A DNA stretch of 64,000 bases from Variovorax sp. OV329 (GCF_900114785.1 NZ_FOUG01000016.1:1-64000), one strand, 5' to 3'. Counted from the first letter of the stretch, positions 1-9,088 are shown. Numbers and translations: made by a program. Notes: a model not told the origin generated them from the sequence alone.

Positions 1-144
1 GCTTCCGCACAACTGGCACCCCGCGCGCTGAGCACGCGCCGCTACCGCAGCGATCCTCGTCCGCCCGTCAACCATGGGACGGCCAGCCGCTTACGCGGCA
101 CCGGTTTGGGCGCTCAACAATCGGTTCTTCATCGGATTTTGACC

Positions 145-1596
145 ATGAAAAGCAGTCAACCACTCGCCGTACTCATCACTCCCGCAAATCCAGCACTAGA
201 TGAACTTGAACGATCCTGGCGTACTGCGATCTACACCGACCAGGACGGTATAGGCCCTATGGGAGCGCTTCACGAGGCTGGAGACGCATTGGTCGCCGTG
301 GCGCAGATGAATGATCACGCGACGACCGTTCTAGGAAGCGGAGTGATGATTGGGCCAGGACTTTTGCTCACTGCCACCCACGTGCTCGATGAGTTTCCAT
401 CCACAGAAAGTGGGCCGGTATTTCTCACGTTCTTGCCGGATGGCGCTCGCGCGTGGCTTCCAATCGATGCGACGAATCTGGTTGGCCCAAGTGCCTTCAG
501 CCAAGAGCGCAAGGTACGTTCTGACCTGACGCTAGTGAGTTGTACTCTGAACTCAGATGCGCAAGAGCGCCGCCCTCTCATGCTTGCCCCGCTGCACATA
601 GCACTTCCTCTAGTAAATGATCGCCTGTGGGCCTTCGGTTATCGCCACGGAAGGGTTGACGGGACGGTCGCCGGAGTCATTCCCTACGTCTCATCGGGGC
701 TCGTTACGGCTGCATTCCCGGATGGTCGCGGTGAACGTCTTCCGTCGCCGTGCATCGAGGTTGCTATGGACACGGTTGGCGGAATGAGCGGCGGTGCAGT
801 GGTGAACTCAAACGGTGACCTCGCAGGCATTGTCTCGTCGTCGTTTGAAGGCGGGCCGACCTATGTCACCCTGATCTGGGATGCCCTGCGTCTAAAAGTG
901 AAAAGTGCGGTTCGTCCTCTAGTGAATCGTGGCGCAATCAGCTTGTTCTCTGCAAAGAACTCAGGATTTGTACGAATCAAGGGAAAGATCAAGCGTCGCA
1001 GGACTGGCGACATTGTGATGGATCTGTCGTCAGCGGAAATGGATCTTCTTGCCCAGTCGGTCCATCCAAGCGCAATTCAAAGAACTAATCTCGACGGCGA
1101 AATACTGTTGAGTGAAGCTGAGGTAGAACAGTTCGAGGAGCAATGGGGTGACGAACTAGAGACGGAGGCCCTTGATGCGGCCGTAACATATCTGGAGGCG
1201 CTGCCGCTTGCAGCCGTACAACAGAGATTTCTATCCGAGTTCGATGCATCACAAGGATGGCTAGAGTCTGTGCGGGCTGTCACCGTTGAGGATTTCCAGG
1301 GGTTGGAAGATCCAGAGATACTTTCTGTGCGCACAAAGGACCAGTCGGCTGTCGTCTCGTATGCCTTTGAGCTCCTATCGGTCGTATGGACGATCCAAGT
1401 CCCGAGCGCAGATTTCCCTGCAAACGCGGCGGCTTTCAGCGAGCACTTTGTCAATGTTCAAGTGGATGGAGAGATCACCAGCATGGATGTGATTCAGCGC
1501 CTCTACTTTGAAGCTGAGCTTGTCATTGACTTGATTTCTCGAGAGCACACGCAAGTCTCAATTTCCAAAGTAGGCGTGTTTCGAGAATGCGGGTAG
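145..1596 (+). CDS. Trypsin-like serine protease with a C-terminal domain of unknown function
   Basis: The N-terminal half (about residues 50-260) has the trypsin/S1 pattern. A catalytic His lies in ATHVLDEF (H79), an Asp in SDLTLVS (D127) and the nucleophile in GMSGGAVV (S215). These counts are from the ATG at 145; an upstream TTG at 106 is in frame but less likely. The C-terminal ~200 residues are acidic and match nothing I recognise. No signal peptide is evident, so a cytoplasmic location is likely. Length is about 483 residues. Base use is visibly poorer in G/C at third positions than in the rest of the window, as in the SEC-C gene at 5012-6472. It stands alone upstream of an IS66 element. 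Stand-alone trypsin-like proteins without a signal peptide are common in accessory and defence-related loci, but that role is inference. The protease fold is fairly sure; the substrate is unknown. Confidence 0.75.
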   Translation: MKSSQPLAVLITPANPALDELERSWRTAIYTDQDGIGPMGALHEAGDALVAVAQMNDHATTVLGSGVMIGPGLLLTATHVLDEFPSTESGPVFLTFLPDGARAWLPIDATNLVGPSAFSQERKVRSDLTLVSCTLNSDAQERRPLMLAPLHIALPLVNDRLWAFGYRHGRVDGTVAGVIPYVSSGLVTAAFPDGRGERLPSPCIEVAMDTVGGMSGGAVVNSNGDLAGIVSSSFEGGPTYVTLIWDALRLKVKSAVRPLVNRGAISLFSAKNSGFVRIKGKIKRRRTGDIVMDLSSAEMDLLAQSVHPSAIQRTNLDGEILLSEAEVEQFEEQWGDELETEALDAAVTYLEALPLAAVQQRFLSEFDASQGWLESVRAVTVEDFQGLEDPEILSVRTKDQSAVVSYAFELLSVVWTIQVPSADFPANAAAFSEHFVNVQVDGEITSMDVIQRLYFEAELVIDLISREHTQVSISKVGVFRECG

Positions 1597-1852
1597 CCGA
1601 CCCTGCACGTGTGCTGGAAGCCGCGAAGGATGAAGTGGAGGCGCGGGAGTCGCCCGTTGAGCTGGCGCAATGACGCGATCACCCAGTCGCCCGCGGCGCC
1701 GCGACCTTAGCGACTGAACCGCCCCCGTCGCGCCGCTGTAGCGTGACTACTATTGCCCCCGGGGCCCTTACTCGACTTCGTTCGCCGGCAATAGGGCAGG
1801 CCGTTGGTATGCGTCCGGCAAACCCATCTTGAATGCGGCTTCGGAGCAAAGG

Positions 1853-2281
1853 ATGCTCGTATCCACTACGACTGTTGGTGGACACGTGCACACTATTGCT
1901 CCTCAGGCGTCGGGGGACCGGCGACGTCGCCGTTTACATAGCGACGAATTCAAGGCCCATGCGGTCGCTTCAGCCGCCCAGCCCGGTGTCTCCATGGCAT
2001 CCGTGGCGATGGCGCTGGGCATCAACGCAAACCTTCTGCGCCGCTGGGTGCGTGACGTGGAGGGGTCGCCTGGCGGAATGGCGGAAGGCACCGCTCGCAA
2101 GGCTTTGCCCAGTTCTGGGGCCGCGTCGTCGTCCTTCGTGCCCGTGCAACTGCCTGCGCCGGTCACACCGGCGAGCGAGATTCGCATGGAAGCCAGGCGA
2201 GGTTCCACGACCGTCGTGGTGACCTGGCCGGCGGCACTAGCCACCGAGTGCGGCACGTGGCTGCGCGAGTTGCTGCGGTGA
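1853..2281 (+). CDS. tnpA: IS66 TnpA accessory protein (IS66 Orf1)
   Basis: This protein of about 142 residues carries a helix-turn-helix near the N-terminus. The segment HSDEFKAHAVASAA is followed by SVAMALGINANLLRRWV, the classic IS66 OrfA/IS3-OrfA-like DNA-binding helix pair. The C-terminal half is variable. I prefer the ATG at 1853; an in-frame TTG at 1829 would add eight residues. Its stop overlaps the GTG start of tnpB by four bases (GTGA), which implies translational coupling. In IS66 elements this small protein is required with TnpB and TnpC for transposition. Confidence 0.85.
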   Translation: MLVSTTTVGGHVHTIAPQASGDRRRRRLHSDEFKAHAVASAAQPGVSMASVAMALGINANLLRRWVRDVEGSPGGMAEGTARKALPSSGAASSSFVPVQLPAPVTPASEIRMEARRGSTTVVVTWPAALATECGTWLRELLR

Positions 2282-2610
2282 TTCGCATCGACGTCATCTG
2301 GCTGGCGGTCGAACCGTTGGACATGCGCGCCGGCACTGAGGCGGCATTGGGCCGCGTGGTGAAGGTGTTCGGCGAAGCCCGTCCGCATCACGCCTACCTG
2401 TTCGCGAATCGGCGAGCCAACCGCATGAAGGTCCTCGTGCATGACGGCATCGGCGTGTGGCTGGCTGCCCGACGACTTAACGCGGGCAAGTTCGTCTGGT
2501 CGAGTGACAGCGCGCATACCCTAAGTCTGAGCCGAACGCAGTTCGATGCGCTGGTGTTGGGCCTGCCGTGGCAGCGCTTGGGAGAAGCCGGCATCATCCG
2601 CGTGATCTGA
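2278..2610 (+). CDS. tnpB: IS66 TnpB accessory protein (IS66 Orf2-like)
   Basis: This protein of about 110 residues begins VIRIDVIWLAVEPLDMRAG. It contains the family hallmarks VEPLDMRAG, a HAYLFANRRANRMKVLVHDG block and FVWSS, typical of IS66 OrfB (IS66 Orf2-like). The start is the GTG at 2278, which overlaps the stop of tnpA; upstream in-frame codons would run into tnpA. The biochemical role is not established for the family, but it is needed for transposition in well-studied IS66 members. Confidence 0.87.
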   Translation: MIRIDVIWLAVEPLDMRAGTEAALGRVVKVFGEARPHHAYLFANRRANRMKVLVHDGIGVWLAARRLNAGKFVWSSDSAHTLSLSRTQFDALVLGLPWQRLGEAGIIRVI

Positions 2611-2686
2611 GCCAAGACCCTCGAGGCTTGGCAATTGCTGGATATGCCGATGTGATCGGCGCAGGGGTGCGAGACGATCACACTCC

Positions 2687-4285
2687 ATGATCAGCGCGCA
2701 GCAGCTGGAAGCCTTGGACCCGCAGGTGCGGCAGGCGATGTTGTCGTTGATGGCCGAGGTGGCCGCGCGCGACGAGCAGCTACGCGCCAAGGACACGTTG
2801 ATCGAGCAGCGCGAGCGTGACGCGGCGTTCAAGCAGGCGCTCATCGACAAGCTCACCCACGAAGTGGCGGTGCTCAAGCGCATGAAGTTTGCCGCGACGA
2901 GCGAGAAGTTCGCCGGCAGCGCCGAGCAGAAGAGCCTGCTGGAGGAAACGCTGGACGAAGACCTGGCCGAGCTCTATCGGGAGATCAAGAGGCTGGGTGC
3001 CGACGGCGATGCTCCCGGTGACAAGGCTGGCAAGAAGACGCCCAAGCGGCAGGCACTGCCGCCGTACCTGCCGCGACGCGACGTGCACCACGAGCCCGAG
3101 TCCACGGTGTGCGGTTGCGGCTGCCAGATGCAGCGCATGGGCGAAGACGTGGCCGAGAAGCTCGACTACCAGCCCGGCGTCTTCACGGTGGAGCGCCACG
3201 TGCGCGGCAAATGGGTCTGCCGCCACTGCGAGACGCTCGTGCAAGCTGCCGTACCGGCGCATGTGATCGACAAAGGCATCCCTACTACGGGCCTGCTGGC
3301 CCAGGTGCTGGTAGCCAAGTTCCTGGACCACATGCCGCTGTACCGCCAGGAGGCGGTCTTCGAGCGCGCCGGTCACCTGATCGCCCGTTCGACGCTCGCG
3401 CAGTGGGTGGGCGAGTGCGGCGCGCAGCTCCAACCGCTGGTGCAGGCGCTGGCCGACGAGCTGCGCAGACACGCGGTGCTGCACGCCGACGAGACACCGG
3501 TGGCGATGCTCAAGCCGGGCAACGGCAAGACACACCGAGCCTATATGTGGTCTTACTGCACCCCGAGCGGCAACCCGACGAAGGCGGTGGTGTTCGAGTT
3601 CAGCGAGACACGCAGCGGGGAGAACGTCCGCGAGTTCCTGCAGCTGGAAACCCCGAGCGCATGGAAGGGCACCCTCGTCACCGACGGGTTCAGCGGCTAC
3701 CGAGCTTGCTTCGACAAGGGAGTGACCTCGGCGCAGTGCATGGCGCACGCGAGGAGGAAGTTCCACGAACTATGGGCCAACCACAGTAGTGAGGTGGGGC
3801 GCCAGGCACTGCGCTTCCATCAAAGCCTGTTCCGCATCGAGCGCGAAATCGAGAACAAGCCGGCCGAAGAGCGAAGACGAATACGGCAGCGCAAGTCGCG
3901 GCGGGTGCTTGCCGTGTTCCACCGCTGGCTGGTGGCGCAGCGCCAACTGGTGCCGCCGGGTTCCGCGACGATCAAGGCTATTGACTACAGCCTGAAGCGC
4001 TGGGGCGAGCTCACGCACTTCGTCGATGACGGTGACGTGCCGATCTCGAACAACTGGGTGGAGAACCACATCAGACCGATCGCTCTGGGTAGATCGAACT
4101 GGCTGTTCGCCGGCAGCCTGCGCGCGGGTCAGCGGACGGCGGCGATCATGAGCCTGCTGCACTCAGCGCGCATCAACGGGCACGAGCCCTATGCGTATCT
4201 CAAAAACGTGCTCGAGCGGCTGCCGACTCAATCGGCCAGCCGAATTGAAGACCTGCTGCCGCACCGCTGGAAGCCGTCTGACTGA
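2687..4285 (+). CDS. tnpC: IS66-family DDE transposase TnpC
   Basis: This is the 532-residue catalytic transposase. An N-terminal coiled coil (about residues 15-75) precedes a Cys-rich zinc-binding region (CGCGCQM near 142 and CRHC near 178). The DDE catalytic core follows. The three acidic residues are D268 (HADETP), D333 (VTDGFSGY) and E459 (NNWVENHI), in contexts standard for IS66. The C-terminal tail contains HSARINGHEPYAYL, also typical. Length is normal and no frameshift is present, so it should be functional. It begins 76 bases after tnpB. Confidence 0.95.
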   Translation: MISAQQLEALDPQVRQAMLSLMAEVAARDEQLRAKDTLIEQRERDAAFKQALIDKLTHEVAVLKRMKFAATSEKFAGSAEQKSLLEETLDEDLAELYREIKRLGADGDAPGDKAGKKTPKRQALPPYLPRRDVHHEPESTVCGCGCQMQRMGEDVAEKLDYQPGVFTVERHVRGKWVCRHCETLVQAAVPAHVIDKGIPTTGLLAQVLVAKFLDHMPLYRQEAVFERAGHLIARSTLAQWVGECGAQLQPLVQALADELRRHAVLHADETPVAMLKPGNGKTHRAYMWSYCTPSGNPTKAVVFEFSETRSGENVREFLQLETPSAWKGTLVTDGFSGYRACFDKGVTSAQCMAHARRKFHELWANHSSEVGRQALRFHQSLFRIEREIENKPAEERRRIRQRKSRRVLAVFHRWLVAQRQLVPPGSATIKAIDYSLKRWGELTHFVDDGDVPISNNWVENHIRPIALGRSNWLFAGSLRAGQRTAAIMSLLHSARINGHEPYAYLKNVLERLPTQSASRIEDLLPHRWKPSD

Positions 4286-4359
4286 GCGCAGTCACTGGCT
4301 ATACGCTCGCCCGCTCGGCGCAAGGTGACTAGACGCATACGAAGAGGTGATGACGCTAC

Positions 4360-5011
4360 TTGAGCGATCATCGTCCCGTGACTCCCTGGCGTTTGAGTGC
4401 TCTATTCACGAAGCCGGATGCCTTGCGGTCCTCGATAAACTGTGAAATAGCCGACCGTACGCAGCCGTCGAAGGCTGTCGCGCACAAAAGCCAGCAACTC
4501 AACAGTCTCACTACGGGTTGCTGCCATTTCATGGCGTGCGATCTGAGAGCGGCGGATGGTCGCTCTGCATTCCGCGATGAGTTCAGCGGTGGGCCGGGAG
4601 AGAAGAACAGCAGCAAATCGATCCATGCAAGCATTCGTGAAAAGTGCTTGGCGGAAAGACTGCGCGTTGGTGTCAGCAGAGGCACTAAGAGGGCTGACGT
4701 GCAGATCGCCCCATTATGCGCCTCGTGGTACGCAACAAGCTTGAGCGGTTGGAATCCCCGAGGTTGCAGTAGATGCGAGCTGAACTGATCGCGCTAGCTG
4801 CCCGCCATGTTCTGGCAAGCGTACGTCGTCAAGATGCCTTTGCCGGACGCGTACGGCCGTTGGGCATGGGCGGAGACCGTCGGACTACAGTCATTCAGGC
4901 TCTTCATGGCGAACGACCGCAAACGCTGCGGTCCCGCGGCTCAGTCCGGCCAGGAAGAGGATGTGTCGCAAACCGGTCACTCGGCAGGCGGCAGGCTCCG
5001 GCACCGCATCG
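4360..5011. other. Gene-poor stretch between the IS66 end and the SEC-C gene
   Basis: About 650 bases without a convincing gene. Several short frames exist on both strands, for example minus 4402-4626 encoding 74 residues that begin MDRFAAVLLSRPTAELIAEC. None has a clear ribosome binding site or a recognisable domain, and they overlap in conflicting frames. The sequence may be the remnant of a gene broken during acquisition of the island. Confidence 0.4.
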
Positions 5012-6472
5012 CTAGCCGTGGCACTTCTTGTACTTCTTGCCCGAGCCGCATGGACACGGATCATTGCGGCCGACCTTCTTGTCCGTCGCGCGCTTGCTGA
5101 CACGGGGAGGCTGTACGAACTGAGTAATCCGGTCCTCGTGCTGCTTCAAGTCCGGAGTCTCAAAGAAGTTCCAGTTCTTGTTCAGCTCCGTGTAATAAGC
5201 TCGTTGCTCCGCAGTCCAGGTTTGACACGGCATCAGGATAAAGTCTTCCGCGTTGGTGCCGTCTGAGAACTTTGGCGCTTCGATTCCAATCCCGATGACC
5301 TTCACCAGGTCCGGGAATTTGTTCTTCGCAGCGCCGCACGCGATCTCCAGGATTGCCAGTCGCTTTTCGCGGAAATCTGGCTCGGATCGGAGCGGCTCGG
5401 GCACGCGGAGTTGCAGAAGGATGTAGGCGACGTTCTTCTCGAACGAAGGAAGAAGGGTGACCTGCCGCGTAAAGGATCCGGTGTCCGGGAACCGCTCGAC
5501 GGCGGTCAGCATCTTGTCGGCGAGGCCGCGTCGCATGAAGCGCGGTTCTTTCACCATCTCGTAGATGGCACTTTGCCCGCGCAGAATGTCGGAGTTACCG
5601 CCAAGCGTTCCGTCGACGCTGTTTTGGCAGGTGCGCTGGATTAGCTCGTCCCAGAAGTAGGAGATGCGATCCTCTTCCTTCGTATTCTTGTAGACACCGC
5701 TATGAGAGAACCCGCGCCACTCTCCCTCACCGATCATTACGCCGGTCAGCTCCTGCTTGGTTGATCCGATGACTTGACGCTTCGTTGTGTCGTCGTAGTT
5801 AAGCAGATAGTGGCCAAGTAGATCTTCTTCCCCGCAGTAGCTCAGGTAGTCCAGCGCTGAGGCGGCGCGCACCTTCTCGCGTAGGTAGGTCGCGAAGTCG
5901 CTCACAGTGTCCAACTCGCTTAACACGATCGGCATGTTGTGGCTGTCGAGTATGTGGACGGGGTTTCGCTTATCAATCTCGATGTGGAAAGGTGCAGATG
6001 GCCCACCGTCGCTTTGGGCATAGGTAATGGCGAGGCTGCCGTAAACGTTTTGCGGTGATGCGCGCTCGCAGGCTTCCTTGGCTCCGTGAGCAACGATGAT
6101 CTTGTGGACGGCGACGAGTTTCCTGTCGAACTCGAAGGGAAACGCCTTCTCTCGCTTTCCGTCTAGGAAGATTGTCCGGCCGCTGCGGATGTACCGCTCT
6201 GCTCCATGCGCGGTCTTTACTTGGCGGTCGATAACGTTGCGCTTCCAGCGGTCCCAGAGGACCAAGGCATCCTTATCGGGATCGTCGGGCAGCGCGGCCT
6301 CGCGGTCGAAGAAGATGAAGACGTCGTTGTCAAATACGGCAAGCAGGTCGCACAGCTCATGGCCGTCGTCCTTGTACGGATTTGGATAGCTCCAGAGCTT
6401 CAGGAAAGACCGCTCGCAGAAATCAGCGAGCATTCTCTCTGTTGTAGTGACTCCGGTCGACTTGTTGGTCAT
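5012..6472 (-). CDS. SEC-C motif protein with possible nuclease-like N-terminus
   Basis: This 486-residue protein ends in a textbook SEC-C zinc motif, GRNDPCPCGSGKKYKKCHG, in which three Cys and one His bind zinc. The N-terminal part contains E39-L-C-D42-L-L and, after a short strand, F-F-D56-R-E58. This arrangement resembles a PD-(D/E)xK nuclease core (E12 may complete the acidic set). A GAERYIR...TIFLDG block follows that I associate with the same group of SEC-C proteins. The nuclease assignment is inference from pattern only. No signal peptide or membrane segment is seen. Its third-position GC is lower than that of the core genes. It sits alone on the minus strand downstream of the IS. A defence or nucleic-acid role is possible but unproven. 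Confidence 0.7.
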   Translation of the reverse strand: MTNKSTGVTTTERMLADFCERSFLKLWSYPNPYKDDGHELCDLLAVFDNDVFIFFDREAALPDDPDKDALVLWDRWKRNVIDRQVKTAHGAERYIRSGRTIFLDGKREKAFPFEFDRKLVAVHKIIVAHGAKEACERASPQNVYGSLAITYAQSDGGPSAPFHIEIDKRNPVHILDSHNMPIVLSELDTVSDFATYLREKVRAASALDYLSYCGEEDLLGHYLLNYDDTTKRQVIGSTKQELTGVMIGEGEWRGFSHSGVYKNTKEEDRISYFWDELIQRTCQNSVDGTLGGNSDILRGQSAIYEMVKEPRFMRRGLADKMLTAVERFPDTGSFTRQVTLLPSFEKNVAYILLQLRVPEPLRSEPDFREKRLAILEIACGAAKNKFPDLVKVIGIGIEAPKFSDGTNAEDFILMPCQTWTAEQRAYYTELNKNWNFFETPDLKQHEDRITQFVQPPRVSKRATDKKVGRNDPCPCGSGKKYKKCHG

Positions 6473-6725
6473 AGTGGGCTCGCCCTATCTGGCTCAGCGG
6501 CCTGGTTGCGAATCGTGGTTTGTAACCTACCGATGGCCGGAGCGACGGCCTAGCAAGTGGCCGAGTGGCTTCCCTGGGCCCTAACGCGACTTCTGAACTT
6601 GGCCAACCGGCGTGGGCGACGGCAATGACAGGAATGCACCGGATTGCGGGCGCTCGCCTCGCGAGCAGGGAAGGACAGCTTTCGCTGCAGTCCCGTAGTC
6701 CGGCCTCCGCTCCAGTAGCCGGCGC

Positions 6726-7160
6726 TCAACCCCCAGATAGTAGTGGGAGCATTCCGATCTGTTGATACAACGACATGAAGTCGAAGCAGTTCCAGCCTTC
6801 CTGGATCTGGCCTCCTTCGATGGCTGCAATCACCACCCCCTCCATCTCAAACTTCGAACCGCTGGGCGATACGCCCAGATCTGGCCCAAGATGCGTGCCC
6901 GTCACGTTGCAGTGATACACGACAAGGTTTCCTTCGCACACTATGTGAAGCGCACGGATCTTCAAATCGGGGAAGGCTTGCCGGAACTGCCGAACAAACG
7001 GCTTGAACGCAGTGGGTCCGAAGATCGGTCCTCCATCTGGGGACGGTAGCCCGTGAATCTTCGCAGTCTGCGCCATGAGGCGATCGATCGCTGCTTCATC
7101 CCCGGCTTCCCAAACCTGGTTAAAGAACGACACCACGATCTCTCGATTCGAGTTGCTCAT
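6726..7160 (-). CDS. SnoaL-like ester cyclase family protein
   Basis: This protein of about 144 residues has the NTF2/SnoaL-like cone fold pattern. It opens with an NREIVVSFFNQVWEAGD helix, then DRLMAQTAKIHGLP, an FPDLKIRALHIVCEGN strand block, GTHLG and a C-terminal GWNCFDFMSLYQQIG. I chose the ATG at 7160 because GTGGAAG lies just upstream; an in-frame ATG at 7181 adds seven residues. SnoaL-like proteins range from polyketide cyclases to small-molecule isomerases of unknown substrate. Neighbours give no pathway clue. Confidence 0.75.
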   Translation of the reverse strand: MSNSNREIVVSFFNQVWEAGDEAAIDRLMAQTAKIHGLPSPDGGPIFGPTAFKPFVRQFRQAFPDLKIRALHIVCEGNLVVYHCNVTGTHLGPDLGVSPSGSKFEMEGVVIAAIEGGQIQEGWNCFDFMSLYQQIGMLPLLSGG

Positions 7161-7181
7161 GTCTTCCACCTGTCTGGTCAA

Positions 7182-7512
7182 TGATTGACACGCCGATCTT
7201 GTTGATCGGGCAGACGGTCATCATCCTCTCTTTGGGGGATGTTTTTCCGAGCAACGTCGCAGCGGCTGCGAAAGTCTGCAGCGCGCTAGCTTGCAGTCGT
7301 CCAACCCAGCGAGTTCAGAGGACCGCAATCGCCGCCCAACTGCCAGAACCAGTACTCGCCAATCAACCGCTTGAGTCACCCCTAGGTCCGCTGCAGCACC
7401 GCCTGGTTTCATCCAGTCTGGCAAGGCAATCCCGCGCCATATCAACACATGCTCGCGCGCTGCATCGCCTGCCAAGTGCGATGATTGGCTCCGCACGGAC
7501 ACGGAGGACAGG
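7182..7512. other. Intergenic region with no supported gene
   Basis: About 330 bases between the divergent SnoaL-like gene and the NlpE-like gene. Overlapping short frames occur on both strands but show no domain or ribosome binding site. It should hold the promoters for both neighbours; I could not single out convincing -35/-10 pairs. Confidence 0.35.
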
Positions 7513-7905
7513 ATGCCCACGCTTGAACGTCGTCGAGACCTTATCGTTGTCGCCGCGGCATTCCTCGCACCGTCACTTTCCGTCGCGACTCAAGCTGGCG
7601 AACGAACGATAGCGTGGCGCGGGGAGTTCGTGTACTTCGCCGATTCCGCAGTATTCACTGATTGCGCGTCAGGAAGGCGGTGGCCAGTCGCCATGGAAGA
7701 AGACTACGCGGCGATGGAAAAGGCTTACCTGAACTCAAAGTTGCAGCCGAAAGCGCCCCTTCTCGTCAGTCTCAAAGGAAGGCTCGAGATGCGAAAGCCG
7801 ATGGAGGGTCCGGCGCGTGAACACCTTGTCGTGGAAAAGCTCGAGGGCTCCAAGGTTGGCTCTGCCTGCAAACCACCTCAGCAGAAGAGCGAGCACCTGC
7901 GATGA
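7513..7905 (+). CDS. Small secreted protein resembling part of NlpE/CutF lipoproteins
   Basis: This 130-residue protein starts at an ATG preceded by GGAGGACAGG. The N-terminus (RRRDLIVVAAAFLAPSLSVATQAG) is a plausible Sec signal peptide without a clear lipobox. The mature part contains FVYFADSAVFTDCASGRRWP, then VAMEEDYAAMEKAYL and LLVSLKGRLEMRKPMEGP. I recognise this as the domain that accompanies NlpE/META-type envelope lipoproteins (copper and envelope stress). It is short for full NlpE, so only one domain is present. It converges on the MliC-like gene with one base between the two stops, suggesting an envelope-related pair. Confidence 0.55.
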   Translation: MPTLERRRDLIVVAAAFLAPSLSVATQAGERTIAWRGEFVYFADSAVFTDCASGRRWPVAMEEDYAAMEKAYLNSKLQPKAPLLVSLKGRLEMRKPMEGPAREHLVVEKLEGSKVGSACKPPQQKSEHLR

Positions 7906-7906
7906 A

Positions 7907-8227
7907 TCAGCCGCCGGTGCACGCAACCGGCATGGCGCGTCCCATTGCCCACGACATGCGGCCCTGGTCGATGATCAGCGTTTGGCGCCCGTTAGAGAAC
8001 CTGGTCCCAGAGTCTCCCATCGCCGGAAGATCGACGGCAGCCGCACCGTCAACGGAGACCGAGGCGCTTTCGCCCTTCAAGCGCACGGCCAATCGCGTCC
8101 CGTCGCAGACGTAGTTACTCACCGGATAAGGATTGCCGACACCGATCGACGGGCCTGGCGTCGGTTGGCTGCACGCCGCCAGCGTCATGGCAAACGCGCC
8201 GACGATGGAAGAAGAACAGTACTGCAT
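7907..8227 (-). CDS. MliC-like membrane-bound lysozyme inhibitor lipoprotein
   Basis: This 106-residue protein has a lipoprotein signal ending LAAC (lipidated Cys at 19). The MliC pattern follows: YVCDGTRLAVRL, a central strand SASVSVDGAAAVDLP and SGTRFSNG, the equivalent of the SGxxY inhibitory loop that enters the lysozyme active site. GAGAGGGA lies just upstream of the ATG. MliC proteins protect Gram-negative cells from C-type lysozymes in the periplasm. Tyr in the loop is replaced by Phe here. Confidence in the family is good, and activity is untested. Confidence 0.75.
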   Translation of the reverse strand: MQYCSSSIVGAFAMTLAACSQPTPGPSIGVGNPYPVSNYVCDGTRLAVRLKGESASVSVDGAAAVDLPAMGDSGTRFSNGRQTLIIDQGRMSWAMGRAMPVACTGG

Positions 8228-8472
8228 TCATTCCCTCTCGATCGGATCTGCGGCAATGTGCCCACGTCGTTGTTCGAGCCAAAGCGTAAAGCATGCGACG
8301 ACAACCCACAAGCAGCGGCGTCGGCCTGCAAGACCCTTCGGCGTGAGCACTGCACACGGCCAGTGGGGTTCTCCATTGCCTGCTTGGCCGAAGCAGCTCG
8401 ACTGCGCGCAGGGTGAAGTGCGCTCTTTTTCTGGCGCGCCGGCTGGCCAGCCGCCACCCGAGCCAACGCCGC

Positions 8473-8850
8473 CTAAAGCGACCCGCCGGCCGCCGACTGG
8501 ATCGCCGACCAGGTTTCCTCGGTCTGGGCGATCGCCGTGTCCAAGGCGGCCACGACCGGCATGGCTGCTGCCCGATCCTCGGCCGCAAGTGCTGGCGCGA
8601 GCTCCAACTCCAGGAGCTCGTTGATCCGCCCCAGCTGGTCCGACATCAGTGCGCGCAAAGGCTCGAGCGAGGCCGGATCGGCATGGCGCTTGAGGATGAG
8701 GGCGTCGATTTCCTCGAAGAGATCAAGCACCTGCCCCAGTCGCTCGGCGAAGTCGAAGGCCGACTCGCGCGCCCAGGACAACCTCGAGCCCTCGACGGTG
8801 CGCTGCACCTCCTCAAGCTTGCTGCGAAGACGCGAAAGCGAGGCTTCCAT
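8473..8850 (-). CDS. Small all-helical protein of unknown function
   Basis: This protein of 125 residues is rich in Ala, Leu and Glu and predicted almost wholly helical. Heptad-like stretches run across residues 1-25 and 50-95 (for example FAERLGQVLDLFEEIDALIL). The ATG at 8850 has GGAGG five bases upstream; a GTG at 8856 is less well placed. No signal peptide, metal motif or known domain is seen. It could be an alpha-helical adaptor or a domain of the CHAD/hemerythrin shape, but no key residues support either. Function unknown. Confidence 0.55.
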   Translation of the reverse strand: MEASLSRLRSKLEEVQRTVEGSRLSWARESAFDFAERLGQVLDLFEEIDALILKRHADPASLEPLRALMSDQLGRINELLELELAPALAAEDRAAAMPVVAALDTAIAQTEETWSAIQSAAGGSL

Positions 8851-9088
8851 CTGCACCTCCGGGTTGCACCCAGGGACCTGCCCGTCGGGAGGCTACCGCG
8901 GCGCGCGGTGCCGCACAAGCCGTTGATTGCAGCTCGAGTGCCGCGAAGCCTTTCCGGATTCCACCGCTCGCATCGAACGCCCTGTCGTCCGAGGAATCAA
9001 TAAGCCCGCTCGATCCCACTCGAACGACCCGCTGCCAAGTGCGAAGGCCTTGCCTCTGCAATCCCCTCGCGGTTACCCTCCCCCTCCC

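Larger units (their letters stand above)
1738..4359 (+). mobile_element. IS66-family insertion sequence, complete three-gene set
   Basis: The element holds the tnpA, tnpB and tnpC genes in the order and size normal for IS66 elements. Candidate ends are GTAGCGTGACTAC at 1738-1750 and, on the opposite strand, GTAGCGTCATCAC ending at 4359. The first seven bases are identical and 10 of the first 13 match. Total length of 2622 bp fits the family. The expected 8 bp target duplication is not visible: flanks are GCGCCGCT on the left and TTGAGCGA on the right. The exact ends are therefore uncertain, or the insertion is old or recombined. All three frames are intact, so the element may still be active. 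Confidence 0.7.

Noticed and set aside
4360..4788. 142-residue plus-strand frame after the IS66 end
   Set aside because: It starts with TTG at the IS boundary and has no ribosome binding site or recognisable domain; conflicting frames occur on the other strand.
7221..7520. 99-residue minus-strand frame in the gap before the NlpE-like gene
   Set aside because: No start signal, no domain and composition of a random frame; left as intergenic.
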